Part shown: positions 1 to 11,392 of the stretch, piece by piece
Layout of the letters: the number at the start of each line of letters is the position of its first letter
Numbering within the stretch: the first letter of the stretch is position 1
Assembly: GCA_001792895.1 (NCBI GenBank)
Contig: MARA01000005.1
Coordinates: 744,001-808,000, forward strand
Origin: Lentinus brumalis
Taxonomy: Eukaryota; Basidiomycota; Agaricomycetes; Polyporales; Polyporaceae
DNA length: 64,000 nt
Reading direction: 5' to 3'
Notes under the pieces: generated by a model
What the model was told of the DNA's origin: nothing
What the model saw: only the letters and a program-made list of their open reading frames with translations
Database searches by the model: none
Translations under genes and position numbers: made by a program

Positions 1-629
1 ACTTATGTTCTGTGTATGATGGACGAAGAGGAGAAGGAGGAGGTTGACATTTCGTCAGTTCGAGCTGCCAGCCAGTGGTGCTGCGGCAGTCAGAGAAGCC
101 AGAAGCACGCCGGCAGTCGCACGCTCATCAGCAAAATGTCGGAGCGTGAGTTGTACCTTGGCGCCCTTGCCAAGTCTCCGGGCAGGTTGAGAGTGCTGGT
201 ATGTGCACTCAATCCACGCAATCCCGGGCAATCTGCAGGGCGGTTATACGCACAGCCAATCCTGTGGAAATATTACGAGACTACGCAATGTCGGTGGTTG
301 GTTTGCGTGTAGTTACAATTTCATGGTCAGCGGCGTGCCAGTGCTTACTCGGTCAGGCCGCTCGAACGGTCGGGCGCGGCACGCGCCGTGTCACCCATCA
401 TGGGCACGAAGTATATGTCCGGGGGCACATATTTCCTTGTTCTGCCCCTTCAGTTCGGCCCTAGGCCTTTCTCAGTGCACGTAGCAGGCCATCATGCTTC
501 TTGTTTACAGAGTGAGATGTCTAGAGGTGGCCGCGTGGGTGCATGGAGCAAGCTACACCACAGAAAATTCGCAGATTCGACCACGGAACCCCAAAGTCCA
601 CGCGGTCACATGATGAACATGGTTTGCCA
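1..629. other. Gene-free stretch left of the MITE
   Basis: Short open frames overlap on both strands, none with a credible splice structure or a recognisable protein. I see nothing functional here. Confidence 0.5.
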
Positions 630-637
630 GCTATGAC

Positions 638-1056
638 AGGACCCCTGAATAAGCGCGCTGAACTTACATCCCGAAACCCCCAAAAATGGGCCCGGAGGGC
701 CCGCACCGGACCGACTAACATCCCAAACCCCCGAAAAGTACCTCCTCGGACCCATCTATGACCAGAAATGTCGACACGATGGGCTCGGGCAGGTCATAAG
801 GTACCTAAATTCGTGCGTTTGGCAGCTCAGATACCCAGCTGTGAAACATCGAGGTTACGTTGGGCTATAGAGCTCCCAAAAACGGATAGGCGCCTGGAAG
901 GCGCCCGAAACTTACATCCTGGGAACCCCCAAAAATGGCCGATTTTGAGGCAACTCATACGCCGATCCCCAAAAAGCGGCCCTCCGGGGGACCCCCAAAA
1001 ATGGCCAAAATGAGGCCGGCCGGGATGTAAGTTCTTAGCGCTCATTCAGGGGTCCT
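638..1056. mobile_element. MITE (non-autonomous DNA transposon), 419 bp, with 8-bp target-site duplication
   Basis: The left end begins AGGACCCCTGAAT and runs to a shared block AACTTACATCC (661-671). The right end is its inverse, GGATGTAAGTT (1023-1033) to ATTCAGGGGTCCT (1044-1056), so the terminal inverted repeats are about 35 bp with a few mismatches. The element is flanked by an exact 8-bp direct repeat GCTATGAC at 630-637 and 1057-1064, as expected of a target-site duplication. Inside are several copies of a short motif ACCCCCAAAAATGG (near 676, 926 and 990), some next to GC-rich palindromes. No transposase is encoded. An 8-bp duplication fits hAT-like (or Mutator-like) transposition; the family assignment is inference. 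Confidence 0.85.
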
Positions 1057-1064
1057 GCTATGAC

Positions 1065-3342
1065 GCACCTTGGAGGCGACAGGCCGGTGCTCTCGTCCTC
1101 ATAAGCTCCACGCCCCGTTCTCAAGGGCTCTCACACTCTTGTCTCTCCCCACCATCTCCCTCATGCATCTTTTGCGCTCCGGTCTTGGCTATACTGTACT
1201 TATGCGTTACGTCGTGCTTCGGATCTCAGCGGGCTTGCTCGCTCTTGTCCCCACACCCATCAGCAGCTAGTACTGAAGCCAGGAGGTCGTCACCAGGTCT
1301 CAACGGCGCGCTTCTTCAAGTAGGAGGCTCAATATAGGAGTCCGAGTACGTCAGACCCATGACCGTCTGCCAGGGCCACAGGTGAGTCCTGTCTCTATTT
1401 TGTAGTCGGCTTGAAGCATGCAGAGGAACGGGATGGTGGGCATATGTGGGTGTATGCGCGATATATGCGAGCCTTACGGTGTGTCGTCTTCAACTCATCC
1501 TATCGCAGACAGGTCGGTGACTGTGTCCAGTCAAGTGACATCCAACATCCTGGAGTACACGCGGCGCACGGCGCCGTCGCACGCTGGGTGAGTTTCCCTC
1601 CATAAAGGTCCAACATCGTACCTCCTCACGATATTTCTCAACGTGATGCAGCACCCCGGGTGCTCGTGGTTGTATGCATAAGGTACATATGACTCTTATC
1701 CAGTCGGTCGTGAGGAGCTGAGGTCTTTCGTTGAGCAGGAGCGCAGCAGACTCCAAGCTAGGGTCTCAACTACTGAGCGCATAGGTACGTGGCATGCCGC
1801 GTTTTTTACCCCTGGCCGTCCCTCATGCTGTATAGTCATCAGGAACGCGGCACATAGACGTGAAGAGGATGCCTGCGAACGGCTAGTAGGACGATGTCGT
1901 TGGGCATGCCAGCTGCAGTTCTCATATGGGCGGCACTTATGTATAGTTGTTTCACTTCGTCTGTAGTACTCGCTTCCAAGTCAATACAGCTGTTTGTTTA
2001 CCAAATATTTCTACCCGGTGGATGTGCAATGGCAAGCAAGATGATCCCCTTCTAGTCCTACAAGTACTCACCGGCAAGCACAACGTCGGCAACTCCTGGT
2101 AATCCAGCGCCGTGCTTGATGGGAAGTTTGCGAGGAATTGGCCGGATTGTGTTCACGCGTAATCAGAGGGCCCATATTGCGTGTACCACCAAGACCCCCG
2201 ACTACCTCTCAATCTTTCGACCTAATTGCCGGGGTTGGCTCGCATGCGTGTACACGTGTGTGCACTCCTGCCCTCGCAATCGTTTTGAGATTTTGCTGAT
2301 GCTGCTGTCACATGGTAAGTAGTCAGTAGATCGACTCCAAAGCAGTTACGCTGCTGCCGTTGCGCCGTATGAACTGGGGAGCTCACGGACAAGCCAGGAC
2401 CAGCCTGCGGGGCAGCCTGCTCAGTGGACGAGGAGAAGTCCGAAATGCAGTAACTTCTTCCGGTATGGGAGAATAACCATATCAAGAAATCTGGGAGCCG
2501 AGCACTGCCACACAACACATGGCGGTGCACTGCCGCCACTCGGGCTGAAGTTGATCTGCAACCTCGACTTGTCCTCGCCGTCCCCTCGTTGCTCAATTTT
2601 CAGGCGTTCACCCTTCGTTACTTAACATCTGCACTTCAGCTCCATTTTTCTTTGTCTCATTGTCTAGGCTCAGTCTTTGGGCTCATCCTGGCTCATCCTG
2701 GGACGTGCGCGCTGCGCAGGTGGTCGACAAATTTGCCGTCTCCCGGAATCATGTCGGCACATCAACACGACACTGCAGCTCAAAGGGGACTGCCTGGGAC
2801 AGCATGCACCTAGTCATCGGTGAGTGCTTCTGAGGGCTATCGATGGCTGCGATAGGACTGCTCGAAAGCAGCTACTTGCCGGATTGGCGATGCCACGAGG
2901 GGCGGTTCCGTCCTAGCCCCGCGCTCGTGCGACGCGAGGCTCGCTGCTTTTGTGCATCTCAGCCTTTGTGGGTGCCATTCACAGGCAGGCAGCGCACCCT
3001 TTCCAAACTCGCCCTGCCTTGTTCTTCTGTCGGGCATGCGGCCGCCCGCGTGATATTCGGTTTGCCTCGGCTACGACCCGCAGGTGGCAGTGGCACACTC
3101 CTCGTATGGCAAGTCGGGGTGTTCATATTCCTTGAAAAGGCAGGGGCCGTCGACCCTTCCGAGCTCTTTGGGCGGTGATATCCTGTTATGCTGATGCCGC
3201 GAGGCGTTGGGGACCGACTTCCAGGCTTGGTAGTCTGCGGACCTGCGCGCCCTATAAGACATATCACGGTGGGTCGAGCGCACATCGTGTTGCACCACTG
3301 CACCATTCATCTTCGTTTCCTGAACGGAGTCGTTGTTCCTCC
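1065..3342. other. Gene-poor stretch upstream of family member A
   Basis: Only short overlapping frames are seen. One stretch near 1700-1790 reads as a charged helical fragment and may be a gene relic, but it has no intact context. A TATA-like CTATAAG at 3252-3258, about 90 bp before the ATG of the next gene, is a plausible core promoter. Confidence 0.4.
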
Positions 3343-4441
3343 ATGCCCAAAGTCAAATCGGTCAAGTCGACAGGGTGCGGTCATGCCGCGACCACCAAAC
3401 CCAATCATCATACCAGAGTCCCCGCTGCGTTGAAGCATATTCCCGCTAAGGTGAGCCACTTCGTCTGTGGCGACGTATTCTATACTAACGTGTCATCCAG
3501 TTTCTACAGAGTTGGGGCGATCGGTCGTACCAGAAAGGGGGAGGAGTCTTGACGTCTTTGCTCCCGTTGCCTCTCCCTACGCCACCGCCACCGCCGCTAG
3601 TGCGACGTCCCGATTTCGCTCCTCCGCAAGGCTGGAAGGTCAAGAAAGCCTGTCATCCAACGCTACAGTCAGAGACGACCGTTCCGCCACCGTCGCCACC
3701 GCGTTCCCCAAGGTGGTGGTGAAAAAGGAGGATATTGACTGTGGCGTGGCGGGACTCGAGGGACGGTTCTCCGATTACCAGGCTTGCAAAAGTGAGCGTC
3801 GTGACGACTCCTCCACGTACGACTCCTCGCGTTCCGCTTCCCCTGAAACCCTCCGTCTGCCCGGTATCATGGTCACGAAGTCGGATTCCATGTCGCCCTC
3901 GCCACCGAGCTCGCCTCTCACGCCACCGCAAACCCCGCCACTCGTACGACGGCCCTTTTCCTCCCCGGTCCACGACGTCTCAGTGCTGAAGGAGTATCCT
4001 ACCCAATTGCGGGCCCACCGGCGATCACACTCGCATCCGTACACTGCTCCGCCACAGTCGAACTGTGGCGCGGGTCGGCCCACCTTGTTCGACGCCATCT
4101 CCAGACGTCAGCTTCCGCCGCCTGATGCTGTCGACCAATGGCGCGTCGTCAAGTGCGAACCCGACGGCCAAAACGTCGCGCCCCAGTCGCGTTATGACTG
4201 GCGGGATCTCCGGGCTCCTCGCGACTCAATCTCCGTCGCCGCCACGGAGCACCGGTACTCCCCGTACTTCAGGCGCAGCCCGACCCCAGTCGTACCGGAG
4301 CTGGTTCTGCCGTCGTTCGTGGAGAAGAATCGCCGCAACGGGCCGGTCCCGCTGCCTAGCTTCTACGTGCCCGCAGCTTCGGAGGAACCTCCGAGCGTCT
4401 CTCACAGACAAACTTCTCAATCCGCGTACTTCTCCGACTAG
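3343..4441 (+). CDS. Unknown Pro/Ser-rich protein, member A of a local paralogous family
   Basis: I do not recognise a function. Proposed exons are 3343-3450, 3501-3599 and 3713-4441 (about 311 aa). Exon 1 is short and basic, ending in a helix-like KHIPAK. A phase-0 intron follows and exon 2 opens with FLQSWG, the same architecture as members C, D and E. Exon 2 then has a proline run. The last exon is Ser/Pro/Arg-rich, with a segment RYSPYFRRSPTP that resembles RRYSPYYRAP in member E. The join of exons 2 and 3 is the weak point: the reading frame must change between about 3546 and 3712, and the GTGCGA donor at 3600 with the acceptor ending at 3712 is the best of several choices. The protein is low-complexity and probably largely disordered. 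The TATA box sits 91 bp upstream of the ATG. Confidence 0.6.
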
Positions 4442-4883
4442 GAGACACTCACGAGTGACACGCATCCTCGCCGTTGCAGGTTTGACGAACACCCATTCAA
4501 CGTCAAAGACCTTCGACAAGAGGGTCATTTTCGGACTGCGACTCACGCCTGCGTCGCTCTCCTCGAGTTCGCCTCGGAACGCAGAGCGTGGTGCGGGAAT
4601 GTAGAGTACGCAGCACTGCCAGTGCAGCGATTCACGGGCCAGCGGATCCCTCCCAGGTCAATACGTTTTGCGCCTTCAGCAGGCGTGTAGTATCGTTTCA
4701 TGTTTGTTGATATCGCTATGCATGTGTTCCTTGTTAGTGTATGATGCTATGTACCCACTATGATCATTCTATGATAGCGTTCTTGAAAGCGAGATCTGCT
4801 CACCGACGACCACCTGAGAACATGCAACATTTGTGAGCTAGTCGTCCGCCTGAGCAGCAAAAACAGAATTGGTTCAAAATTAT
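4442..4883. other. Intergenic, gene A to tRNA
   Basis: This is the presumed 3' UTR of member A, followed by AT-richer sequence before the tRNA. No further gene is seen. Confidence 0.5.
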
Positions 4884-4967
4884 CTCTCTGTCGGGGAGTC
4901 GAACCCCGCTTTCGCGCGATCGCACAGCGATGACAGGCGCGTGTACTAACCGATATACTAACAGAGA
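4884..4967 (-). tRNA. tRNA-Asp (anticodon GTC) with a 12-nt intron
   Basis: On the minus strand the 84-nt gene folds fully. The acceptor stem is TCTCTGT/ACAGAGA with discriminator G; the D-arm is GTATATCGGTTAGTAC-like; the anticodon stem is CGCGC/GCGCG with loop CTGTCA...C; the T-arm is CGGGG-TTCGACT-CCCCG. Removing 12 nt (plus-strand 4919-4930), placed one base 3' of the anticodon, the canonical nuclear tRNA intron site, leaves the standard 72-nt tRNA-Asp length. The GTC anticodon and G discriminator both agree with aspartate. The internal A and B boxes lie in the D- and T-arms. Confidence 0.93.
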
Positions 4968-7900
4968 TTGGTAGTGTTGCTACGCGTACAGTATTGATGC
5001 TTAGTCGACCCATCGTAGGGTCATTACCTGGCAGCTTATAGACTACTTACATGCTTGACTATTAGTGCGGACGTTCCTGCACCCGAGCCTCCACAAGCCA
5101 CCGGTCGCTGTCCTTCTCGCCATCGAGCGTTGTCGTACTGTACGGACCTGGTAGCATCTCTCGCAGTCGAGCTCAGGCTCTCTGAAGACACCTGCTGACA
5201 AGCGGCACAGACGACGGCCTCTTACATAGCACGGTAAGTGATTGCTATCGCTGGCCATTGAGCTAACCACGGGCCAAACTCAAGGTCTTTTCATCAAAAT
5301 TCAACGGTGTCCGCCGGTGGTGAGCCCCCTGCTCTGCGCCGGGGTCCGGGTTGTCGCTGCCTGTCGGCCACACAGCAGCTAGTCCTTATAACGGCGAATG
5401 AAGTTCAGCGGACTGCATCACGTATGCGTAGGCTCTTGGGCTGCCGAGAATAGTCCTCGCGCATCCGTATCCCAAGCCCGTCGATGTTCCTGATCGTGAG
5501 TTTTCAAGACACAATCTTAACTTCTACAATTCACCTTCTCGGCTTCGCAGCGGCCTGTTGTATACTCTCGAGCGCGCATCGTGTGGCTCGGGGGTCGAAT
5601 CCAAGTCCATGGTTTACTTTCTCCAACCTAGAGCGGCCCGAGGATCTCTGGTTGCAATATGATGCCACACCGCAACGTGCTCGCACGGCCCTGCGACTTA
5701 ATCGGACGCAGGCTCGACACTACCGCCACGGTGTCCATGATGTAACTCACGTCGCCCGTTCATTCGCAGTTGTATTGCAATGTATCGCCCAACGCAGGTG
5801 ACAGTACTAGTGCCGGGGCTCGTCCGAGTCGCTCATCGTCGATGACGCCTGCTTCTCGGATACCAACGAGTCGGATGTTTTCCTACCGTCGTGAGGATCA
5901 TCGTATCGGACATTCGCGGGATACGTCGAATCTCGGCAGGACATAGGCCGGACGACTCGAGAGGCTGCCCGCTGCCGGGGCTGCACAGGCTCGGCGTCGA
6001 AGTGCGCTTACTTGGCATTTCATGAAGCCTATGGTACGTGTTCGCCCGTCACGTTTGCTTAGACTTGGTTGACGCAGCTGGGCGGCGAACGGTAGGAACA
6101 ATTCCACGGAAGTCATGCGTCTTCCATCCGACACACCTCACTAAAAGCCCCGACCAGCGTACATGCCACGCTATACGAGCGAGAGACGTCGAGACGAGCA
6201 GTGACGCTCGTGCGCACTTAAGCGGTATGCTCGACCTCACATGAGACGAAGCAATAGCGCTGCGCAAAACCAGACTCGCTGAAGCCTTCAAGACGAACTC
6301 GCGCCTTCAGGCGCAGGAGGCACGCCTGTGTGGCAAGGACGTTATTGCGCTCCGAGTCGTCAGCTACACAAGGACCGAACATACCGGACGAGACCAAGAC
6401 CTATCCCAAGACCAAGATCGACCCCCGCGTCGTGCGCGATATCATTCTCGCTGTCATCCCCAAGGACGCGCCCACCTTCACAAAAGGAGCCGCCATCGTT
6501 TCCGACGTCCTCGTGGGGGTGAACGGTGCTGATTCATGCATTTGCCCATCCGCGAATGGTGCGTACGTCCCTCCATTGCCAGGTTGCTGCGCTGCCCGAG
6601 AACGCGTACATCCGGGACGCTGTCGGGCTCGGGTGTCGCGGCTGCGCTGCCGACGAGACCTTGTTCACCTCTCAGCGCAACAGCGTCGGGCGCATCCGAC
6701 CCACATACGCGTGGCACCGCGCTCCCCTCGACTGGGTGCTCCCGCGCGAGCAGCAAGAGGCGAGGTGCGTGCTGCACGAGATGGACGATGGATGGACGCC
6801 GTGGACCCACAAGATGCTCGACGTCTGGGACAACGGTGCGGTATACCCTCGCCCGCTGTTGCAATCCCCGAGGACCATTGCTGGGTGCACAAGCCGGGAT
6901 TTACTATCATCAGAGTTGCGGCGCACTTGATGAGCCCGTTCGCGGGCATGAGGGCGTACGATGGGCTCGAGGTTGGCCTATACCGGCGGAGGTGGTGTCG
7001 AAGGGGCGGAACATCGAGGCAGCGAGAAGTGACTCTCGGGGCCTTCGTTTGCCGGCACAGACTTTGGCGAATTTGAGCTACAACACCTTCGGGTTGCTCC
7101 TCAGGCGTGTCTCGCAAGATGATGAGGTGCGAGTCGGATGCGACCTCGCGCTCGAGCGAGCGTTCGATATCACTGTAGATCCGCCGTACTCGAGTACTAG
7201 TAGCTGATGTATGCCAAGTCTACTCTTCCCCACCTCGCACATGCATGCATCATCGTATGTGTCTTCGGAGGAGGCGTTCGAGTGCCGTGGCATGTTGGCT
7301 CCGGCATTTGCCGGGCAAGACCTGCCAGCGGTTCCGCCTCACGGTGACATCCTCCCGACTTGTCTCCTGAGGTTAACTCTCGCTTTCACGTCAGCGCGGG
7401 TCAAGAAGTCATCTTCTCTGGAGCCTGCCCGCCAAGGCCGTCTGAGGTCGTCTCGGCTCTAAGAGCCTCGCATCCGAGTCGTCTTCAATACTCAATACGC
7501 AATCATACTCAGTCGCCTGATCCCTGGCCTGGCCAACAAGGGCCTACACACATCTCTCGTTTGGACGATGTACTGCGACCGAAGTGTCTTTGGACTCGCT
7601 ATAGAGTGTGCTCAATCTCCGATGGCGCCGTTGCTTACGACGCTGATGACTTCTCTTGCGACATCTTCCCGATCCGATGGATTCTCTCGCAGTCTCCACA
7701 TGGCTCGATGAGAACCATCTCCTTGAGTAACTTCCTGTGCCTTTGCAGCGCTTGGAAGTTATGATGCTGAACACGACACTGGGTCACCTTTGCAGGCTAC
7801 AAGCCATACTTCAAATCGGCACCTGTCACCTGCCTATCGTCATCTTCGCCCATATGTACACGCTCCGTACCAGCGCTGACTGCCTGGTTACTGTGGGAGA

Positions 7901-8778
7901 CACGCAGTGCTGTCTACTTGTACATTCAATGTGGGTACATCCGCCGGTAGATGCTCTCTGCCTGGTTCTCTTCGACCTTCCATCCGCAGCTGTCCGCTTC
8001 GCGAACTCTGACGGCCCGCGAGAAGCGTTCGGCGGAAGTGCTCAAGCCCGACTTTGAACATTGCGTCGAATGGCGTCTGAGAATATGCAACGTTCGCCAT
8101 CACCGAATCGGCTCGGTTTCCTCTGTGTGTGGGCGTTCGGCGCGGGTGTCGCCATCGGTGTCGCTCGCTGAACGTCCTGACAGCGCCATCCATCGAGAAC
8201 ACGGATGCGGGCGTTGCGCTCTTCTGATGCTGGTTTGCAAGGCACTTCGCCATTCTTGACTCTGTGAGTGCGCATTACTCCCACGTGTTGGTGTTATTCT
8301 TATGCCTCATTTTCCCTAGGGAGACCACATGCTTCTGTCAACGCTCTACACCCGCTGACCTCCAGGACCCGAGAACCCTTTCGCTCTCGTGTTGCTGGCC
8401 TCGAGTCTAGGAGTGATGAATCTCCCACATATGTCGATCTGTGTATGGGACGCTAGGTGGGTTCGGCGGATAGGACTGAGAAAATGACTTCCTACATACA
8501 TCGCAAGGTCTTCCAAGTTCCTATGCATCGAAAAGCATTGGTATGTAAGATCGTTCATCAATGCATCTATGAGGCCTTCCTCCTGACTATGACGATATTC
8601 TCCGCGATGTGACAGATACAGTACCGGGGTCTCATCAACGCGGCTTCCCTCCCGGGACCTTCCCTGTCCTCCGAGTAGAGTACATCGCTGATCAACAGCG
8701 TGCTCGAACATAGAGACCGCGAAGCCCGCGTACCACCGCTATCCGGATCACCTTGTCTACGACTTCTTCGCAGCCCAG
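4968..8778. other. Gene-poor region with possible gene relics
   Basis: No gene can be assembled with confidence. Three stretches look coding-like but broken. Around 6240-6330 (+) there is a charged helical segment rich in Ala, Arg and Leu. At 6400-6950 (+) there are overlapping long frames whose best-looking protein runs through DDGWTPWTHKMLDVWDNG and then loses frame. At 8346-8711 (-) there is a 121-codon frame with an ATG at 8711 and no recognised domain. The last overlaps the promoter side of the protease gene. They may be decayed copies of unknown basidiomycete genes. Confidence 0.35.
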
Positions 8779-8786
8779 TATATAAG
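8779..8786 (+). promoter_or_regulatory. TATA box of the aspartic protease gene
   Basis: TATATAAG lies about 92 bp upstream of the ATG at 8878, with CT-rich sequence between, a typical layout for a strongly expressed basidiomycete secreted enzyme. Confidence 0.65.
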
Positions 8787-8877
8787 GACCTCGCCAGCTC
8801 GCACTATGTCCTCGTCGGGCTCCCGCTCAGACATCTGCTCCTCCTCTCCCTAGATCTTCTACATCTCCGAGTCGGCA

Positions 8878-10888
8878 ATGTCTCGCGGCTTCTCCTCGTC
8901 GTTCCTCTCTCTGCTGCTCGCACTGACCCTCGCAGTCGTCGTGAGCGCGACCCCGGTCGTGCAAGTGCGGGAGAACTTTATCCGCCTGCCCCTCGCAAAG
9001 AAGTTCAACCTCACGGGGACGCACACCCTCCTCGCGCGTGACCAGGCGCGGGTGCAGCTTCTGAACGCTCGTGCGAAGGCGCGCCTTACCGGCACACCTC
9101 TGTCGTCGGACGCGGTCATCAGCGTGCCCGTGGACAACCAGGCCGTGTCGTACATCGCCACCGTTCGTGTTCCCATGCACACCGGTCCACGACGGGTATA
9201 CTGACCGCTTGTCTTCTAGGTCAGCGTGGGCAGCCCCGCCACAGAATGTGAGTGCCCACGGCTCCTTTGAAGTTTGCTGATCACCTGACCGCTCTTTTTC
9301 CAGACGACCTCATCGTTGACACGGGTAGCTCCAACACCTGGGTCGGTGCCGGCCAGCCGTACGTCCAGACGTCAACCAGCCGGCAGACACGCGACCGTGT
9401 GGTGAGCATACGCGCTTTGACAGACTTCGCTGTCCTCAGCTTGTCCCGAGCGCTGACCGGGCTGAAACATTCCCTAGTCTGTCACTTATGGCTCAGGAGA
9501 CTTCTCCGGTGGGTATTGCCTCGCGTGGTACATGGAGTCTTGACGACGCTCACATCATGGACAGGCACTGAGTTCACCGACACCGTCTCTCTTGGGAGCG
9601 GCCTCACAGTCACTGGTCAATCCATCGGCGCCGCTACTCGATCAACAGGCTTTGAGGGTGTAGACGGGATCCTTGGGTGCGTTCACATACCACAATCTCC
9701 GCTCCACTGACGATCTCACCCCCTGCATCTTTCCATCTAGCATTGGTCCGACAGACCTCACGGTCGGCACGCTCTCGCCTGATACCAGTTCAACCATCCC
9801 CACCGGTGGGTATCTCCTGCCGTACATCGCATGTGCTGCTCCGCAGTCCGTCGGGACCAGGCTAACGGGTGCTTCCCTCGTCAGTGACGGACAACCTCTT
9901 CTCTCAGGGCGCCATCACGGCCGACGAGGTCGCCGTCTCGTTTGAGCCCACGAACCAGGTCGAGGTCGTGAACGGAGAGCTGACATTTGGCGGCACTGAC
10001 TCGAGCAAGTTCACCGGCTCGATCAACTTCGCGTATGTCCCAGATCCTCGTGTTACGACATTGAGAGCCGTCGTGGCGTTTGCTGACATCCACTGTCGTG
10101 GACGTGCGTCTGTGCGCGCGCTGCGTTGTTGACCAACAGACCTATTACGCGCACCTCCCCGGCGTCGGAGTTCTGGGGCATCAATGAGTCCATCAGATAT
10201 GGCACGTCGACGTCGATCTTGTCCAACACGGCGGGCATCGTCGACACCGGCACGACGCTCACCCTGATTGCCTCCGGTGCGCACCGTCCTTTCTAGCAGC
10301 GCTCGTTGCCAGAAGCTGACTGCGGGATGTAATTGCTTGGACTTCCAGATGCTCTGACCAGGTACCAGCGCGCTACTGGCGCCGTGCCAGACAACGCGAC
10401 GGGTCTTCTCCGCCTCACCACCGCCCAATTTGCAAACCTGCAGAGTTTGTTCTTCACTATCAATGGGGTACGATGGCTTTGTCTGCGGCCTGCGAATGGT
10501 CGTATGATGTGATGGTTGCTAACATGCACCTGTAGGTCACCTTCGAGTTCACTGCCAACGCTCAAATCTGGCCGGTACGTGTCCCTTCCTACCACGCCTT
10601 CCCCTCACGCCGAGCGTTCCACGACCGTCGTCTCCCTGCTACCGTCCGTCTGTGTCGTGGTGTGACTGACTGACGCGTTGCTCGCAACAGCGCGCGCTGA
10701 ACACGGCCATCGGCGGAAACGCAAACAGCGTCTACCTCATCGTCGGCTCGATTGGCACGCCCACCGGCGAGGGCCTCGACTTCATCAACGGCCAGACCTG
10801 GTTGGAGCGCTTCTACACCGTCTTCGACACCGCCAACAGCCGTGTTGGGTTCGCGAACACGCCCTTCACGAAAGCAACCTCGAACTGA
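8878..10888 (+). CDS. Secreted aspartic protease, pepsin family A1 (polyporopepsin type)
   Basis: An acid endopeptidase expected to be secreted. There are eleven exons: 8878-9162, 9220-9247, 9304-9401, 9478-9508, 9565-9676, 9741-9805, 9885-10032, 10140-10276, 10349-10467, 10536-10574 and 10691-10888; all join in frame to give 419 aa. Residues 1-23 are a clear signal peptide (SFLSLLLALTLAVVVSA). A propeptide follows up to about residue 85, then VSVGSPATEYDLIVDTGSS with the first catalytic Asp at about residue 110 and VDTGTT with the second at about 291. The flap YGSGDFSG is present. No cysteine occurs in the predicted protein, so there are no disulfides, unlike animal pepsins. Exons are unusually small (28-39 bp in three cases), typical of this family in mushroom fungi. 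Length and both active-site motifs are intact, so it should be active. Confidence 0.95.
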
Positions 10889-11392
10889 GGAGTGGTGGGA
10901 GGATGTCCTGGGAGGTCCTTAGACTGGTCAAGGTGGCGGCGGAATTTCTTAGCAGTGAAGATGTACCCTTGTCGTATGACACATTACCAGCTGCTGGTGA
11001 ACGCCGCCACGGAAGTGTTTGCTTCGGCCAACTTCCGAGTCAATGATCGCGTACTCGATATTCCTAGTGAGTCGTCTAGAAGCATCGACTTGTCGTATCG
11101 TGGGCTGCCTATTAGGGGAGACAACGATGCATCATGCTCCCGCCAGGAGAACGCGCTTTCACCGCACATAAGTATCTCTCAGTACAGTACTAGTTACCTT
11201 GAGTGTGCCATTAACGCGGTCGAGACCGTTTGAACTGGTGACACCACATCGGTTATCTTATCTGATAAGGGACCAATCACGGTATAGCGAGCGAGCGCAG
11301 CCGACGGCGATCCTTCACTAGGCGGGCATCCAGCTTCGTTTCCGACCGCCAACACGACGACGTCTTCACAGCGAACGACGACGAGCGACACC
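10889..11392. other. Intergenic, protease 3' end to SFH5 promoter
   Basis: Contains the protease 3' UTR and the presumed promoter of the next gene. No extra gene is seen. Confidence 0.5.

Noticed and set aside
630..1064. A link between the MITE target site GCTATGAC and the hairpin arm GCTATGAG
   Set aside because: Seven of eight bases match, but the MITE ends and the hairpins share nothing else; probably chance.
5560..5640. A second tRNA near the GGGGTCGAATCC sequence at 5590
   Set aside because: The T-stem does not pair and no acceptor or anticodon stem can be built.
6328..7207. A complete gene at 6.3-7.2 kb
   Set aside because: Three frames each contain short coding-like pieces but no set of introns joins them; treated as a possible relic.
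8827..9182. Long open frames antisense to the aspartic protease, and similar frames antisense to SFH5, SEC6, the F-box gene and the Lys-rich gene
   Set aside because: GC-rich third positions make stop-poor shadows on the opposite strand; none has a recognisable protein or splice logic.
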